From positions 786,531 through 850,530 of the forward strand of contig JXTC01000026.1 in assembly GCA_002914845.1 (NCBI GenBank): a DNA stretch of 64,000 bases, given 5' to 3'. Numbering within the stretch: position 1 is the first letter of the stretch; every line of letters starts with the position of its first letter. The stretch is from Trema orientale (taxonomy: Eukaryota; Streptophyta; Magnoliopsida; Rosales; Cannabaceae). Under the pieces are notes generated by a model. The model was not told the origin of the DNA, did not search any database, and was given only the letters and a program-made list of their open reading frames with translations. Positions 1-12,981 of the stretch are shown piece after piece. The position numbers and the translations under genes are program-made.

Positions 1-18
1 TACACTGGATATTATATG

Positions 19-873
19 ATAGTTTTCCGACAGAATAATTAGATTCAATGTTTGCCTGGACCATGTAATAATACACGAAGTTTTCGATCACTAAAAGTTC
101 TGATAAATATGTAGCTAGAAATAAGTTGAAACATTAGTATCTATAACTGTTCGGGTATTTTCAAGCAAAAAAAAAAAAAAAAAGACTGTTCGGGTACTTG
201 CGGACAGTTGCGGTTTAGCTTGCATTTAATAACTAGTAACTAGTTTACCAAAAAAAAAAAAATATACAAACATAATATAAGATAACTAATAGGGCGCGTC
301 TACAGTAGGGGCGCCCCTATGTAGGGCCCTGTCTATTCACCGTTGGATGGGAATCTGTATATAAATAGATTCTCTACAGATTCCCGTTATTCTCCACAGA
401 TTCCTATCCAACGATAATTAAGGCATGACCCTACGTAGGGACGCCNATAGTTTTCCGACAGAATAATTAGATTCAATGTTTGCCTGGACCATGTAATAAT
501 ACACGAAGTTTTCGATCACTAAAAGTTCTGATAAATATGTAACTAGAAATAAGTTGAAACATTAGTATCTATAACTGTTCGGGTATTTTCAAGCAAAAAA
601 AAAAAAAAAAAGACTGTTCGGGTACTTGCGGACAGTTGCGGTTTAGCTTGCATTTAATAACTAGTAACTAGTTTACCAAAAAGAAAAAAAAAATACAAAC
701 ATAATATAAGATAACTAATAGGGCGCGTCTACAGTAGGAGCGCCCCTACGTAGGGCCCTGTCTATTCACCGTTGGATGAGAATCTGTATATAAATAGATT
801 CTCTACAGATTCCCGTTATTCCCCACAGATTCCCATCCAACGATAATTAAGGCATGACCCTACGTAGGGACGC
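19..873. repeat. 427-bp segment repeated in tandem across a single N
   Basis: Bases 19-445 reappear at 447-873 with an offset of 428 and only scattered substitutions and A-run length changes. A single N at 446 separates the copies. The first copy stops inside a MITE, so it lacks that element's right end. A one-base N joining two near-identical stretches looks more like overlapping contigs or two haplotypes placed end to end than a biological tandem duplication. Confidence 0.8.
292..445. mobile_element. Mutator-type MITE, copy 1 (cut by the N)
   Basis: Starts with gggcgcgtctacagtagggg after a left target site taactaata (283-291). It belongs to the same family as 721-885 and 1053-1224. The right end is missing because the sequence breaks at the N at 446. 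If the flanking duplication is an assembly artefact, this is the same insertion as copy 2. Confidence 0.75.
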
Positions 874-885
874 CCAGCCATCCCC
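721..885. mobile_element. Mutator-type MITE, copy 2
   Basis: A 165-bp element with imperfect terminal inverted repeats. The left end gggcgcgtctacagtagg pairs with the reverse complement of the right end, and an inner pair (cgttggatgggaatctgt against its complement) makes most of the element fold back. A perfect 9-bp target site duplication, taactaata, sits at 712-720 and 886-894. Nine-bp duplications are characteristic of the Mutator superfamily. There is no coding capacity. It is 7 bp shorter than copy 3 near the right terminus. Confidence 0.85.
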
Positions 886-1052
886 TAACTAATAACATAT
901 AATAACAGTTGCCGTTTAATATGTAATTATCATCTACTTACATATTAGACGATAATTAATTTTTTGATTAGGATGTGCATGTAGAATTTTTATATCTTTC
1001 CTTTTGTTATTAAAAAACATAAATACTTTTCTAGTTTTAACATTCAATTATT

Positions 1053-1224
1053 GGGCGCGTCTACAGTAGGGGCGCCCCTACGTAGGGCCCTGTCTATTCA
1101 CCGTTGGATGGGAATCTGTATATAAATAGATTCTCCACAGATTCCCGTTATTCTCCACAGATTCCCATCTAACGATAATTAAGGCATGACCCTACGTAAG
1201 GACGCTCCTACCGTAGCCATCCCC
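1053..1224. mobile_element. Mutator-type MITE, copy 3
   Basis: A complete 172-bp member of the same family, with a perfect 9-bp target site duplication, tcaattatt, at 1044-1052 and 1225-1233. It has full-length terminal inverted repeats and the same inner foldback pair. The flanks differ from those of copies 1 and 2, so this is an independent insertion. Confidence 0.88.
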
Positions 1225-1374
1225 TCAATTATTATATACACTTTGGAAAATATATAGTTATGCATGGTTTTGCCAGATTTTTTAATAATTATCTTTTTGG
1301 GTTGTTGCCAGTGGAAAGTTTTTTTTGGTTTTTACCAAACATACATTAGACAAGACAACCATTAAAAAAATAAG

Positions 1375-1728
1375 GGGGCCGTTTAGTTCGCCCGTTCAAT
1401 GGAATGGAAAATCCATTTGAATGGGTGTTTGTTTCAACAACTCTAAATTTTCTATTCAAATGGTCTTTTGGAATGAGTGTTTATTTCAACAATTTAGTTT
1501 TTCCATTCAAATGGTTCATCAGTCACATCAACTATTTGAATGGATTTTTGTGTCTTGGATGAGAATGGAGGGGAAGAAGTGTTTTTGAATGGTCCATTCC
1601 AATACTCTCATTCTAATTATAACCCATTCCACTATTTTTTCTATTCAAATGTCTTCCATTTCAATTATAACCCATTCCACAATTTCTATTCAAATACACA
1701 CATTCAAATAGGCGAAACAAACGGAGCC
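1375..1728. mobile_element. MITE-like element, class uncertain
   Basis: Terminal inverted repeats are ggggccgtttagttcgcc at the left and the complement of ggcgaaacaaacggagcc at the right. The interior repeats ccattcaaatgg-type palindromes. Only a 3-bp candidate target site (aag) flanks it, so I do not assign a superfamily. The 66-codon open frame at 1540-1740 lies inside it and is not a gene. Confidence 0.6.
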
Positions 1729-4700
1729 AAGAAGTCTTAAATTTTCCATCCAAAAGCGTTACCAATTTGGGCAGATTTATAGGACCCTTTTCCTAGGTGT
1801 GGTGATGAGGAAAGAGAAGATTAATTACTGTACAAGACAGTGAGAGGGAGACAGCAAATGATAAGGTTACCAAAAATATGAAAAAAAAAAAAAAAGAAAA
1901 TTAAATAAAAATTTTGAAGTAGGGGTTAGAAATAATTTCCGACTCAGTACTAAAAAAATGAAAACTTCCCTCAAAAAAAAAATGAAAACTTTAAAACGCG
2001 AAATTTCATGCCTTCGATTATTATTTCATAATCTAGGGGAAAAAAAAAAAAAGAAGATAAAAAAAGTCAAAGAAATAAATTCGCTCCACCAATGTGAAAC
2101 TTTTTTTTTTTTTGGCATCTTACGATGATAATTATTAAATTGAATAAACTAATCAAACAACTGCAACAACCAAAGCATTAATAATTTTATCAAAAAAAAT
2201 AATAAATAAATGTCAAAGTAGATTCAGCTTTGATTTTTTTTTTAACAGCTTTGAAAAATCCTTATACAATTTGGCTTTATCTAAAAACATTAACTAATTA
2301 ACTTGTGCGGATTCACCACCATATGTGGAAACACCTCACTCTCAACGAACTTTATGATACGGTCCCAAATTAAACACATTAATAAATATCAACGGTCAAA
2401 ACATTTAATTAAAAGAGAGTTGCTTTTTTTTCTTTGACCTTCTAAAAAAAATAAATCATTAATGTATAATGTTTGTAATGTGCATTGTGCACCAACCCCT
2501 GGCCGTTTAAAACCTCACCAACTACTGCATAACTAACCACTTTTCCAAGTTCCAACTTCTCATGAGTGTTGTCTATTTATTTTTTTATTTTTTTTTTACT
2601 TTTTCGATATTATCACAAAAGTTTAAGCTGGTACACGAGATCATTAGTTTATCTAATTTTTCCAAAATCACAATTTGATCACACAATTTGAAGATTGCAA
2701 GTGTACATAGAGCTCTTAACTCAGTAGTACCCCGGACTCCTGTATACCAGGTCAAATTACCATTAACCCTATCAAAATCTTAAATGACCATATCTTTTAG
2801 GCGACCAAACATTGATTTTATGGGCCGGGTCTAACTTCGATCTCTCTCGTTTCGGAACCCATGTACTAAAAATCTACTCATTAAGTTAGGAAAGAAAAAT
2901 TCTAAAAATGAAAAAGAAAAACTCTGAGAAAGAAAAAGGGTACCAAACTTTCAACAAAGAACAATATTAGACCCGTAGTCTAATTAGAAATTTTTTTAAA
3001 AAAATTAATAGGTCCATACTTTATTAAAAAAGTCTTTTAATTAATTAAAAAAAAAAGATATTCTACAATCTATTCAAACACTCTCCAAAAATAATTTTTC
3101 AGCCCTAAAAAATCTTTGAATGTCATGTCAAACAGATTAGGACACATGTGATGCTTCGACACCACATCTAATAGAGATAAGGGATCTACTTTAATGTTTT
3201 TATTTAGATCCTAGCGACACCGTTTATTATGTTAGTGTGGTACTACTTAACGCAAGGGGGAAGTGGGAGCTTTGACTTTCTATAATTCTTTTATTGCATA
3301 TGCAAAATAATAAACATTCTATTTTGCCCCCACTAAATTTTTTTCCTTGCAACAATATCCCTATATATTAATATAAGATGATAAGAATTGACATTTTTAT
3401 CCATTTAAGACTTTTTTTATTTAATTCTCAAATTCAAAATTGGGAAATAAATGAAGTTGGAAAATACTTTCCTTATTCTCCTACAAGACTTTCCTTTGTC
3501 TCACTATTTAAAGTCTCCAACTTCATAAAAATAGAAAGTTAAACAAACTCAAATTAAATAAGTACTTATGGTACTATCTTTTATTTTTTTTATTTTAAAT
3601 TAAAATGATAAATAGACTAAATAGTTGTTAATTTTGCATTTTCATTGTGGAAAGTTTTTAAACAAAAAAAATTTAGTTTTATCTTCGCATTTGAAGCTTG
3701 TACCGTGTTTTTTTTTTTTTTTTTAAGAGGAAACTTTTTGAGATAAATGTTTTGATTGGAAACTAGTTTATTTTTAGTAAATAGAAACTAAATCATCTAT
3801 CTATGTGTCTTTCTTTTCGTATTCAGTTTTCTCTCCTTTGTATTAATAATATATGGAAATTTGTTCAATTTTCTCTTCAGTAATTTTCGATTTTTAATAT
3901 TTTCTTTTGGTGTTTTGAGGTGCGTCAGACCATTTAAGGTAAATAATAACCCGAACTTGTTTTTTCTAAAAAATTGTTTCTTAAATAGTTAAGTTATAGA
4001 TAAGTCAAGCATATAAATTCATAATTATGGCTTTATTTATGTAATTTATGTTTTTATTTGTGAACAAGGTTTTCAGTGAAAACTTCATCAATATCTTTGC
4101 GTTTAAATATTCCTTTTGGCATATTATATATTACTACTAAGAAATTGTATTTTTTTTTGTATAATTATTATCTTTAAAAAAAATTGTCATTCGCCCCCAC
4201 TATATAAAAAAATTCCTCACTCAACCACTGTTTAGCGCCGCAAGTGTATTTCAGCATTTTTCGTCAACAAATATGGGGTTTTTTCCCCTTAGTCAAGGAT
4301 TAATATTATGGAATACGACATAATTTAAACTCCCAAAAGAAAAAGTAAAAAAAAATAAAAATAAAAATTAACGCAACTCTCCTAACGAGTTGTTGCCGTC
4401 CATTCTGGATCTTCTACTGTGGCGAACAAAATTAGTAGGATTACAGGATCTCTTTTCTTTAGTTGTTTTAAAGCCAAGCCCCCTCATTTCTCCATTATTG
4501 TACATTATTTTCAGAATTTAATTTATGTTTTAGTGCTTTTGTATACGGACAACAATAATTATTATCGATTATTTTCTTCTCTCTATATATCTATACACAC
4601 ATATTAATTAATCAACAACAAAGGATAATAACGTAACACAGTTCTATTCTTCTGGTTACCTAGCTGGTGCAATTATTCGTGGTTGGAAATCGTCACTTCT

Positions 4701-7044
4701 TTGGTGTCCTCGACGTCATTGCTACTTTTATGTGGGATTAAACTAACGATAGAAAATGTGTGTTTGGGGAGAGATTACCAGTTGGGGAGAAAAGATATGT
4801 ATTATTTTAATGAAATACATCCATCATTAAATTCATTATGCATGGCTTTGAATATTCAATATTGTATTCCAAGCTTAGTATAATTGTATTAACTTTGCTA
4901 GATAGGTCCCCACCAAGCCGACTATTTATGAAAGTAAGAAAATGTTTTAGCTGCCACTTGATGAGCTAGCTAGCTGGCTACATTGGTGGATTATTGTTTT
5001 GGTCAAGCCCCACAACTTGACATCTAGTGACAACATAGATATATAAAATACATGATAGAGAAGTGTAATAGCGGCGTGGGTTTTAATTCAATGGTAGCTT
5101 TATTATGATCTCTGTTTTATTAAGTTACGCTTAGGTGACAAAAGCCCACGAACTTAGGATTCTGATTGTGTGTAATATCCTAATCCTAAAATTAATATAA
5201 GAGTGAGATATGGAACGTGTAAGAAGAATTGATATATCTCTATTGCGACGGATTAAGTGTAAATTCATTTGAGAATATAAAGGGTGTGATCAATCGCAAA
5301 GAGAAAATATAGAAGAAGACTGTGGAATTGGATTTTCTTTAATTAATGGGAGAAGTTTCTTTATTGGTTTTGATCCGTGGACACAGGTATTCTTAGCCAA
5401 ACCATGTATTATGTATTAGTGGTGTCTATGATGTGTGTTTGTGCTTGTTAGGTCTAACTCTATTTTGGGGTTGTACGAGTGAATAGAATAAATCATTGAT
5501 TCTAGCAATATAATATAGTATAATATATAGTGGAGTATAGATTCATGGTGGGTTACACTATCCACATGTTAAATCTTCACTATTGCTAACAAGTTTTCAT
5601 AGCTGTATTAAATTATAGAATCTACCACAATCTCGTTTATTCTAACTTTTATAACAAAATACTCACACCAAGATGAGGAATTGGGCAAAAATTGATATTA
5701 GAAAGTGAAATTAACAAAATAATTCTCCTTCCCTTTTACACTGCGACTAACTTGATTGTGTGAAGTTGGTACGTGACATTCAAATTGTTCCAAACTTGAG
5801 AGTTAAGTCGAAACTTTATTTTGTCTCAATTTTGACTCCTAATCTTTCAAATGCGACACAACAATTTTTTTTTAACTGTTTTTCTTGTTTTAACACCGGT
5901 TTAGTTATAACAGGATTGTTTAAATTTAGACAAAACACAGTTCGTGATACCAAGTCTAGGAGCTATAACAAGGACATATTAGTATTGTACTATACAACTC
6001 CCGTTAAACTCTAGTGAATTACACTTCAACAAAATGTGCTTTATTCTGATTTATATTCTTTTAAGTCATTCTAACAATAAATTCAGTACTAGTGATGGGT
6101 AAATATTATATAAATAGCCTTGTGTGAAAATGGTTGTATTATTTGACTCTTTTCTACTTCTGTACTGATTTACACAAATCGTTTTACATTCAATAGATAT
6201 TGTGCCAAATGTAACTATCTTATCGCTCCCCCTTTCTTCTCGGAAGCTGGAAATTGACCCTTTTATTAATTTGAACATGTGAATAAGATGGCAATTATAA
6301 TTTTTCATAATTATTGATTATTATTGTTTTTGTTATTATTAATATAATTACTATAGGATAATACTAATATTAATAACAACAAAAATAATTGGACCTAAAA
6401 ATAATCAATAATAGTTGGTGGATTTGAAAAACGATCGCCTTGTTCCAATTTAAAAATATATCATGCGTTGTGAATCTATCAGAGAGTATATATCGTACCC
6501 TGGTGACCAACTATTTAATTGGACAAGATTAATCTTATTAAACGTGCAATTAGTCTCTCAAACTACTTTAGCCTACTTAATCTATAAAACATTTGATTTA
6601 GAATGTGGCTCACGCATATGATATTACATAATCAAACTGAAATTCTAGATTATTTTAAGTAAATTAATACTGACGTTATTTTAGAAGAAAATTTTAAATT
6701 CTGAAGAAAAACAAAAAAGGGAAAGAAGGTTCATATATTGTTTTAGTTGAAGTCGGTCTTCGTAGTTTAATAGTTTATGGGTTGTAGCATATGCCGCGGA
6801 GTAATACAGTCAAAGACTCAGAGGCACGATTGGGCTGCAGAAGTATGGACTTTGAAATGACCATTCTGACGCTTCTTACAAAAATCTAGGCCCAAAGTAC
6901 CAGAAATTGAAAATAGCTAAATTTTTTGAAAAATCTTGAACTAATTTAGAAACATATCACTTTTTAAAATTTTTTTAGAAAAATAATATTTTCAACAAAT
7001 ATTTAGAAACATATAATTTTCCTTCAAAATTGATATTTTCAACA
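1729..7044. other. Intergenic, no gene seen
   Basis: AT-rich DNA with many A and T runs. The open frames at 4419-4883 and 5760-6014 are short, of low complexity and not recognisable, and no splice-joined protein was found. It may contain old, unrecognisable transposon sequence. Confidence 0.5.
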
Positions 7045-7151
7045 GTACTCAAGATAATCAGTTAGGTTACTTAGAGTAACCAATCTAATTACTTAAAGTA
7101 ACCGATCAAGTTACCTCAAGTAACTTAATCGATTACCTCAAATATCTAATC
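7045..7151. repeat. 22-bp tandem repeat, about five units
   Basis: Units start near 7045, 7066, 7088, 7110 and 7132. Most contain an inverted pair of the form gttac....agtaac, for example gttacttagagtaac and gttacctcaagtaac. The flanks are of the 'agaaaaataat..' type and also occur around 47240-47480, where a more decayed array of tagttac motifs lies. Confidence 0.7.
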
Positions 7152-7781
7152 AATTAATAAAAAATAGTATATTTCTAAATACTTTTAAGGTGGTATTTTT
7201 CTAATTAAAAATTCAGGATTTTTCAAATAATTTTCAGATCCGGGATTTATCAATTTTTTTGAAAAATTACCATAAAAAATCAAATTTCCTCAACAATTTG
7301 CACACTGAATTTGGGCTCCCGGCCTGATTCCAAGATGGACTTTGAAGGAAATTTGGGACATTGTAGTGAAACTCATATACTGATTATTTTGCTATTGAAA
7401 CTAAAATACACGACAATTGACCAAAATTGGATTGGTCAAAGTCAAAGAAAAGCTTTTAGGGATTTTTTTAAACTTCCGTGATGGCCATAAACTCAACCCT
7501 CTTATATTGTATCATTTTCACTTCTGATTCTGATTTAGAAAGCAGTTTACACTTGAAAAAGTGGTATAACTTGTCTAATTGGAGTTTTTAGTAGTTTTTA
7601 TCTTTGAAATCTCCTTTTTATCGTTTCGTTTCCCCCTTATTCGTAGTGGTTGAATTTTAATTAAGGTTATTTTTTGGATAATAAATAAATAATTTCTAAA
7701 GAATTTAAATTGGCCGTTAAAGTGCAACTACATAATCTAGAAAGTTAGAAACTGCTATATATGAAAATGTCAGAACTTTCT

Positions 7782-8155
7782 GATTAAATTAGCTGTATAT
7801 CACTTTTTTTTCCTCATTAATTAAATCTACCACCATACCACTTTTTTAAAATGAATTCTTGACGATCTTGATGGATTCTTGACGTCAGCAGCGATCTTAA
7901 TAAATTCTTGATGAATTTTTGACGGATTCTTGACGATCTTGATGGATTCTTGATGAATTCTTGATATTAACAGCGATCTTGACAGATTCTTGATGTCAGT
8001 GGTAATCTTTGACAGTTTCTTGATGGATTCTTAACGGATTCTTGATGAATTCATGACAGATTCTTGACTAATTCTCTCCCAAAAGTAGTAGAATCTAATA
8101 GTGATGGTAAATTTAGTTAAACATTTAAAAAAAGTGGTAATTGTCTACTTAACCT
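7782..8155. mobile_element. Mutator-like element with internal minisatellite, copy A
   Basis: A 374-bp element flanked by a perfect 9-bp target site duplication, gaactttct (7773-7781 and 8156-8164). The outer parts match the copy at 46629-47078. The left part reads ctgtatatcac, then a T run and cctcattaattaaatctacc. The right part ends in gtggtaattgtctacttaacc. The middle (about 7855-8075) is an irregular array of gattcttgatg/gattcttgacg units. The termini are only weakly inverted, so the assignment rests mainly on the 9-bp duplications of both copies. Confidence 0.7.
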
Positions 8156-8579
8156 GAACTTTCTTGGGAGTCCGGGACCAATATGATTAGTTTGAATGTT
8201 ATATGTGATCCCTACGAAGGGAGACATATGAGCATTTTCAATAGGCATGCTATATCTTACATCAATGCTAAATTTTAGTATTTAGTCAAAAATTGTCTCC
8301 AATGACATGTTATATTTAGCATATTTTTTAGTTTGTACTTTTTGTTTTGTGACTCGTGTCAAATATAGTACAACTATATGTTTTTTTTTTTTTTTTAGGG
8401 AAAGCACATGTTATATTTTAACATGTTTGAAAATTCATATATTATGGTTAGCATGTGTTAGAATTTATAATGTTTTCATTAATTATAACTGTTGCAAAGA
8501 CTAAAGGAAAAAACGCATTTGGTAAAATTTTTAAAATTTTATATTTCATGAAATACTACCAACAGTTTTTCAATTTAAA

Positions 8580-9960
8580 CAATGCAGCGAAAAACACAAT
8601 CAGGAGCATATAATAACACATTAGATGTATGTTAGAAAATCATACCTCTTGTTGATCTAAGATGACCAAATATATAATTTTAATCCCAAAAAGATCTTTC
8701 GGTCTGTCCTCATGTATAGTCACACAAGAGTGTGGTCTTTATATACTACACATGAAAAAAATCAAGTTAGTGACTGTGCTTAATTCATAAATAAATTAAA
8801 AAATAGATAATTTATTATTTACTTATCTTTGTGAGTTCTTCTCTATCTAAAAAACTGACAGAATTTCGTTATAGTTTCTATCACTTGTGTGTAAGAGGTG
8901 TCTAACGTCTCCTATTTATAGAAAACAGATAAGAAGATACAAAGGGCAAGCTAAGAAGGTGCCACATGCCTGCAACCTTTATGGTTGTGGCATGAAGCCC
9001 TAATTGCACTGGCCAAATTCAGCCAATGCTAAGGAATTCGCATTCTGGGAATTTCTTTATTATACCTCTTTTGCTTAATCAACTATTTTTAATTGCCTTT
9101 TCTGTTTAGTAAATAGCCAATTATTACTTTTTCAGTTTTTCCTTCATTTGTTAACATTTAATTATCCATAATTAGAGTAACTATCTAATTCTATCTAAGT
9201 TCATTGAACCAAATCAATAATGGGAATCATAATTAATCCATATATAGAATTAACCATATTGGAAAGATTAATTTCTTAGTGACCAAGTTAATCAATTTTA
9301 TCTAGAAGTTTCCAAAAACTAAAGCCAATCTCTCCCACTAATTGCACTACATACCCAGGTCCAGTAATTGGGCCGGCATGTAGCCTCTTATGCAATCCAA
9401 CTTAATTCTGTCCAATTAATTCTAAATTGGTCAAGTCTAGTAACAGATGGCTATTGACATAAGTTATCCTAGAGATCTTATGAGACATGTACAGTTGGTT
9501 CCTAAATAATTAAACGTGCATGTTTATTATTTGATTTTAGGTCTATTCTACTAAAAGACTGAAATTACACTCCATTATCCATAACTACATTTTGGAGTAA
9601 TGTCTCATACCATAATGATTCTTTACTAATTACTCCTTTGCATAATATCGTAAAAATATAATCAAATGTTTCTTGATTCTTAGTGATTCCTCTATTGATC
9701 ATCAGTCAATACCTCACTGACTAAATTAGCGTCAACACACTTAAGCCTGAGATTTATAATCAAGTGCCGAAATCCACCAAGAGATGTTATTTCTCCAAAT
9801 TCTTTATTATTAACTGCAATTATATAATTATCAAATATCAGAGAATATGGACCTCGATTGATCTCGTACTAACTCACAATTCAAATAAAGTCATATTTGT
9901 GAATATATATATACAATTATAGCTAACTCAAAATTAAGAGTAAAGCTAATCATTGCCTAT
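8580..9960 (-). mobile_element. Degenerate Copia-like retrotransposon remnant
   Basis: No coding frames remain. On the minus strand a TATA-like ctataaatagg lies near 8915, and a purine tract gtgggagagattgg around 9325-9340 resembles the polypurine tract that precedes a Copia 3' LTR. This would put an LTR at roughly 8600-9325 and internal sequence above it. It rests on motif resemblance only, and the boundaries are not fixed. Confidence 0.35.
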
Positions 9961-12900
9961 GAAATTCTCTTCTATTGACATTGTCAATAGAATTTTATTT
10001 ATGATCCAATTCGATGTAAGTCCTATTAAACCATCTGACTTTAGTTTGACCAGGACAAGTCAAATTTTTTCAAAGTTCGCTACATCATAAATAAAGTGTA
10101 CAACCTTATTTATATTGATGTGAATTACTATTAATTTATTGTAAATAACTTGTATCAATGTCTTCTGTGAATCTACATCGTAATTACAAAGATATATATT
10201 AATAAAATTAAATGGATCTTTATTCAAATAATATTATGCACAAGTAATTAACTGAATAATATTTTATTTCATTTATATGAAAATATTTATCATAAAAACA
10301 ACTGCTTTTATGAGCTTCACCCATTAATTCCAATAATAATATGTGTTAAAACTTACAATATTTGCCATTATTGAAATTTAAAATATATATATTTTACAAC
10401 ATGGTCAAATTTGATATATGTACACCTTTTTTTGTTTTTTTAATTAATTTTTCTTTACAATTATAATTTTTTTTTATAAATTACTAGAGTTCTCATTCAC
10501 TACTTTACTAATTGCTACTCATAATTTAATAAGAACAAAGAAAATAGAAGAATCATAAATAAGAGAAAAAAGAGAAAAATCATTCACAATTGAAAATTGA
10601 AATGAAGTTCCAATAATTAATAATTGGATGTTAAAATAATAAAAGTTAATAGTAGAAGAAAAAATATGTAATGCAAATAAGAACAATGTTTAAAAACGGA
10701 AAAGTATTATTTTTAGCATGCATACACGGGAGAAGACAAAAAAATGTGCGGGAAACTTAGTATTACTGCGTACCCTTTCTAAAATTAATGCATTGGAGGA
10801 TTTATAAGGTTTTCATGCATAGCCCATGAAATATCCTTGAACAACATATTCAATCACCAAGGACAAGAGAGTGAGAGTTTTCTCTCCGACTAAATTTAGT
10901 ATATCAGTATCTTGTCTTGACTGGAACTTATATGAGTCCACTAAATTGATTGATATTTGCATAAAAATATACAAATAAATTAATTTCCTTGTCAACCTTA
11001 TTCAGCGTAGTAGGTATAGTTTTCTACTGATTTATTGTTTTGTGGTACATTTATATTAATTTATTGCTTGGACCTTTGCACCACAATGACATGTATATCT
11101 ATCACTGGATGATTTAATTAATAAACTGGGTCCTACATGGGTCCTACCTGAATTATAATTATGATTAGCCAGTGACAGACTGATACATCATTGTGATGCT
11201 GAACACCACTGGTGCCCCATAGCATTATTCTTTTGGTTGTGAAATCTCCACGCGGCACTTAGTTCTAATTGAATTTAATACATAGAACTCTATACAGGGA
11301 ATTATAAATATATGCCCGAGTTTAAGCAAATTGTATTTATTTATCATCAGTTTTTCATGAAAAAATAAAATATTTCATTCGGTGAAATTCACTTTCAGTC
11401 TAATTTGGTCAAATATACTTCAATCATTTTTCTAAAACAAATGACTAGTTAAGAGGTATCATTACTTTTCTTTCGAATTTATATAATCCGGTTAATAATA
11501 GAAGTGTTGCATCTCAGTGTTACAGACTTGATCATAGACGTCATATAAAAAATGAATATATGGCTTAGCTACCTCTAATTACCTCTTCCCACACTTCTAA
11601 TTAATTTGCTCCGAATCATCTTTTTTTTTTTTTTTATATACTAGATCACGAAAGATGATCGAATAAATAATTTAGTACAAACATATGATGTATGTATGTA
11701 TATATATATATATATGTATAACGATAATACGTACCGAGAACTACAGTACTTGTGGAATTGTTTTATAATTTTTATTCAAAAAAAAAAAACTATCAGTAAT
11801 ATTATGATATATTTCTTAAAACATAATCATTTGCCTTCATATTTGAATGAAATATCGCTCCAAACTATACACATATAAACAATATGGGAATGCAGGAAAA
11901 ATCATGAAGATATTCCGGAAACAAAATTGCTTGGCTCTCTTGAATTTTTAGATATATGATGTCCTATCTTTACTAATTTCTTGGATTGTAGTACGGTAGC
12001 TCTAGGCTATTGAGTTAATTATAACAATGTACATTTAGTTATGTGTGTGTATATATATATGGCCCATATATACATATACGCGCATATATATATATATGAG
12101 TGCTTATATATAGAGTACTACGTACTAGCCAATATATCTCTATAGATGTGTACGTGTCGATGTATATATGTGTTAAATTCATTTAGTTTAATTTTGGTGC
12201 TTAATGACAATTAAGAATCAGCATAAGTACGTACTTGCTAATCAAGTCTAAGAGGGCAAAGAGAATTAATTATTTTCACGCTACATCCTACATATAATAA
12301 TACTAATATTTATTTTGGATTGACTACTGTCTTGGGGAGCCATGCAAATTAATAAGCAGTACTGATCACTATAATTAGTTGGAAGGTGGACGAATCTTGC
12401 ATTGACTATCATCATAAAACGAAAAATAACAAGGAAATAAATACCAAACTATGTGTGTATATATATATATATATCATATATCTATATATATGATCAATAT
12501 GATTCATGAACTCTATGTAGAACTACAGGATTCATGAATAGCTCTATGAAATTAGATAGGCGCGCATACGAGTAGCTAATAAAAGAAGGGTGAGAATTAA
12601 TTAATATTGCATAGCTACATATTTTTCTATCTAGATTTAATATCAGTGTTTTACATGTAAATAACTTTTTCCGGAATATATAATACATACTAGCTAGCTA
12701 CCCCAAGCTGCAGTTGAACCTCTCTACACATTATACATGCAAAGGGTAATTGCATCTGCCCAGAAACAAAAGATTGAAAAAAAATATAATAAATGAGGAA
12801 GAAATGTCCTTAACTTGTGCTTTCTTCCAAAAGTTTAGTTTGCTACGTACCCAAAAAAAAAAAAAAAAAAGGAAGAAGGGGGAAACAAAACCCATTAAAT

Positions 12901-12981
12901 TAATGGAAAGAGAAAGAGAGAGAGAGAGTTAAGGAACCTCCAAATTAATCTAACAGGAGGATCAGACGTACGGTTGCTAAT
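9961..12981. other. Intergenic, no gene seen
   Basis: AT-rich sequence with several (TA)n tracts (11700-11716, 12050-12120, 12460-12490). The small open frames at 10813-10995, 11696-11878 and 12494-12688 show no recognisable motif. The part just below 12982 would be the 3' UTR of the IDA-like gene and contains a GA microsatellite. Confidence 0.5.
12905..12928. repeat. GA microsatellite
   Basis: A short (GA)n tract, read as CT on the minus strand, in the likely 3' UTR of the IDA-like gene. Confidence 0.75.
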
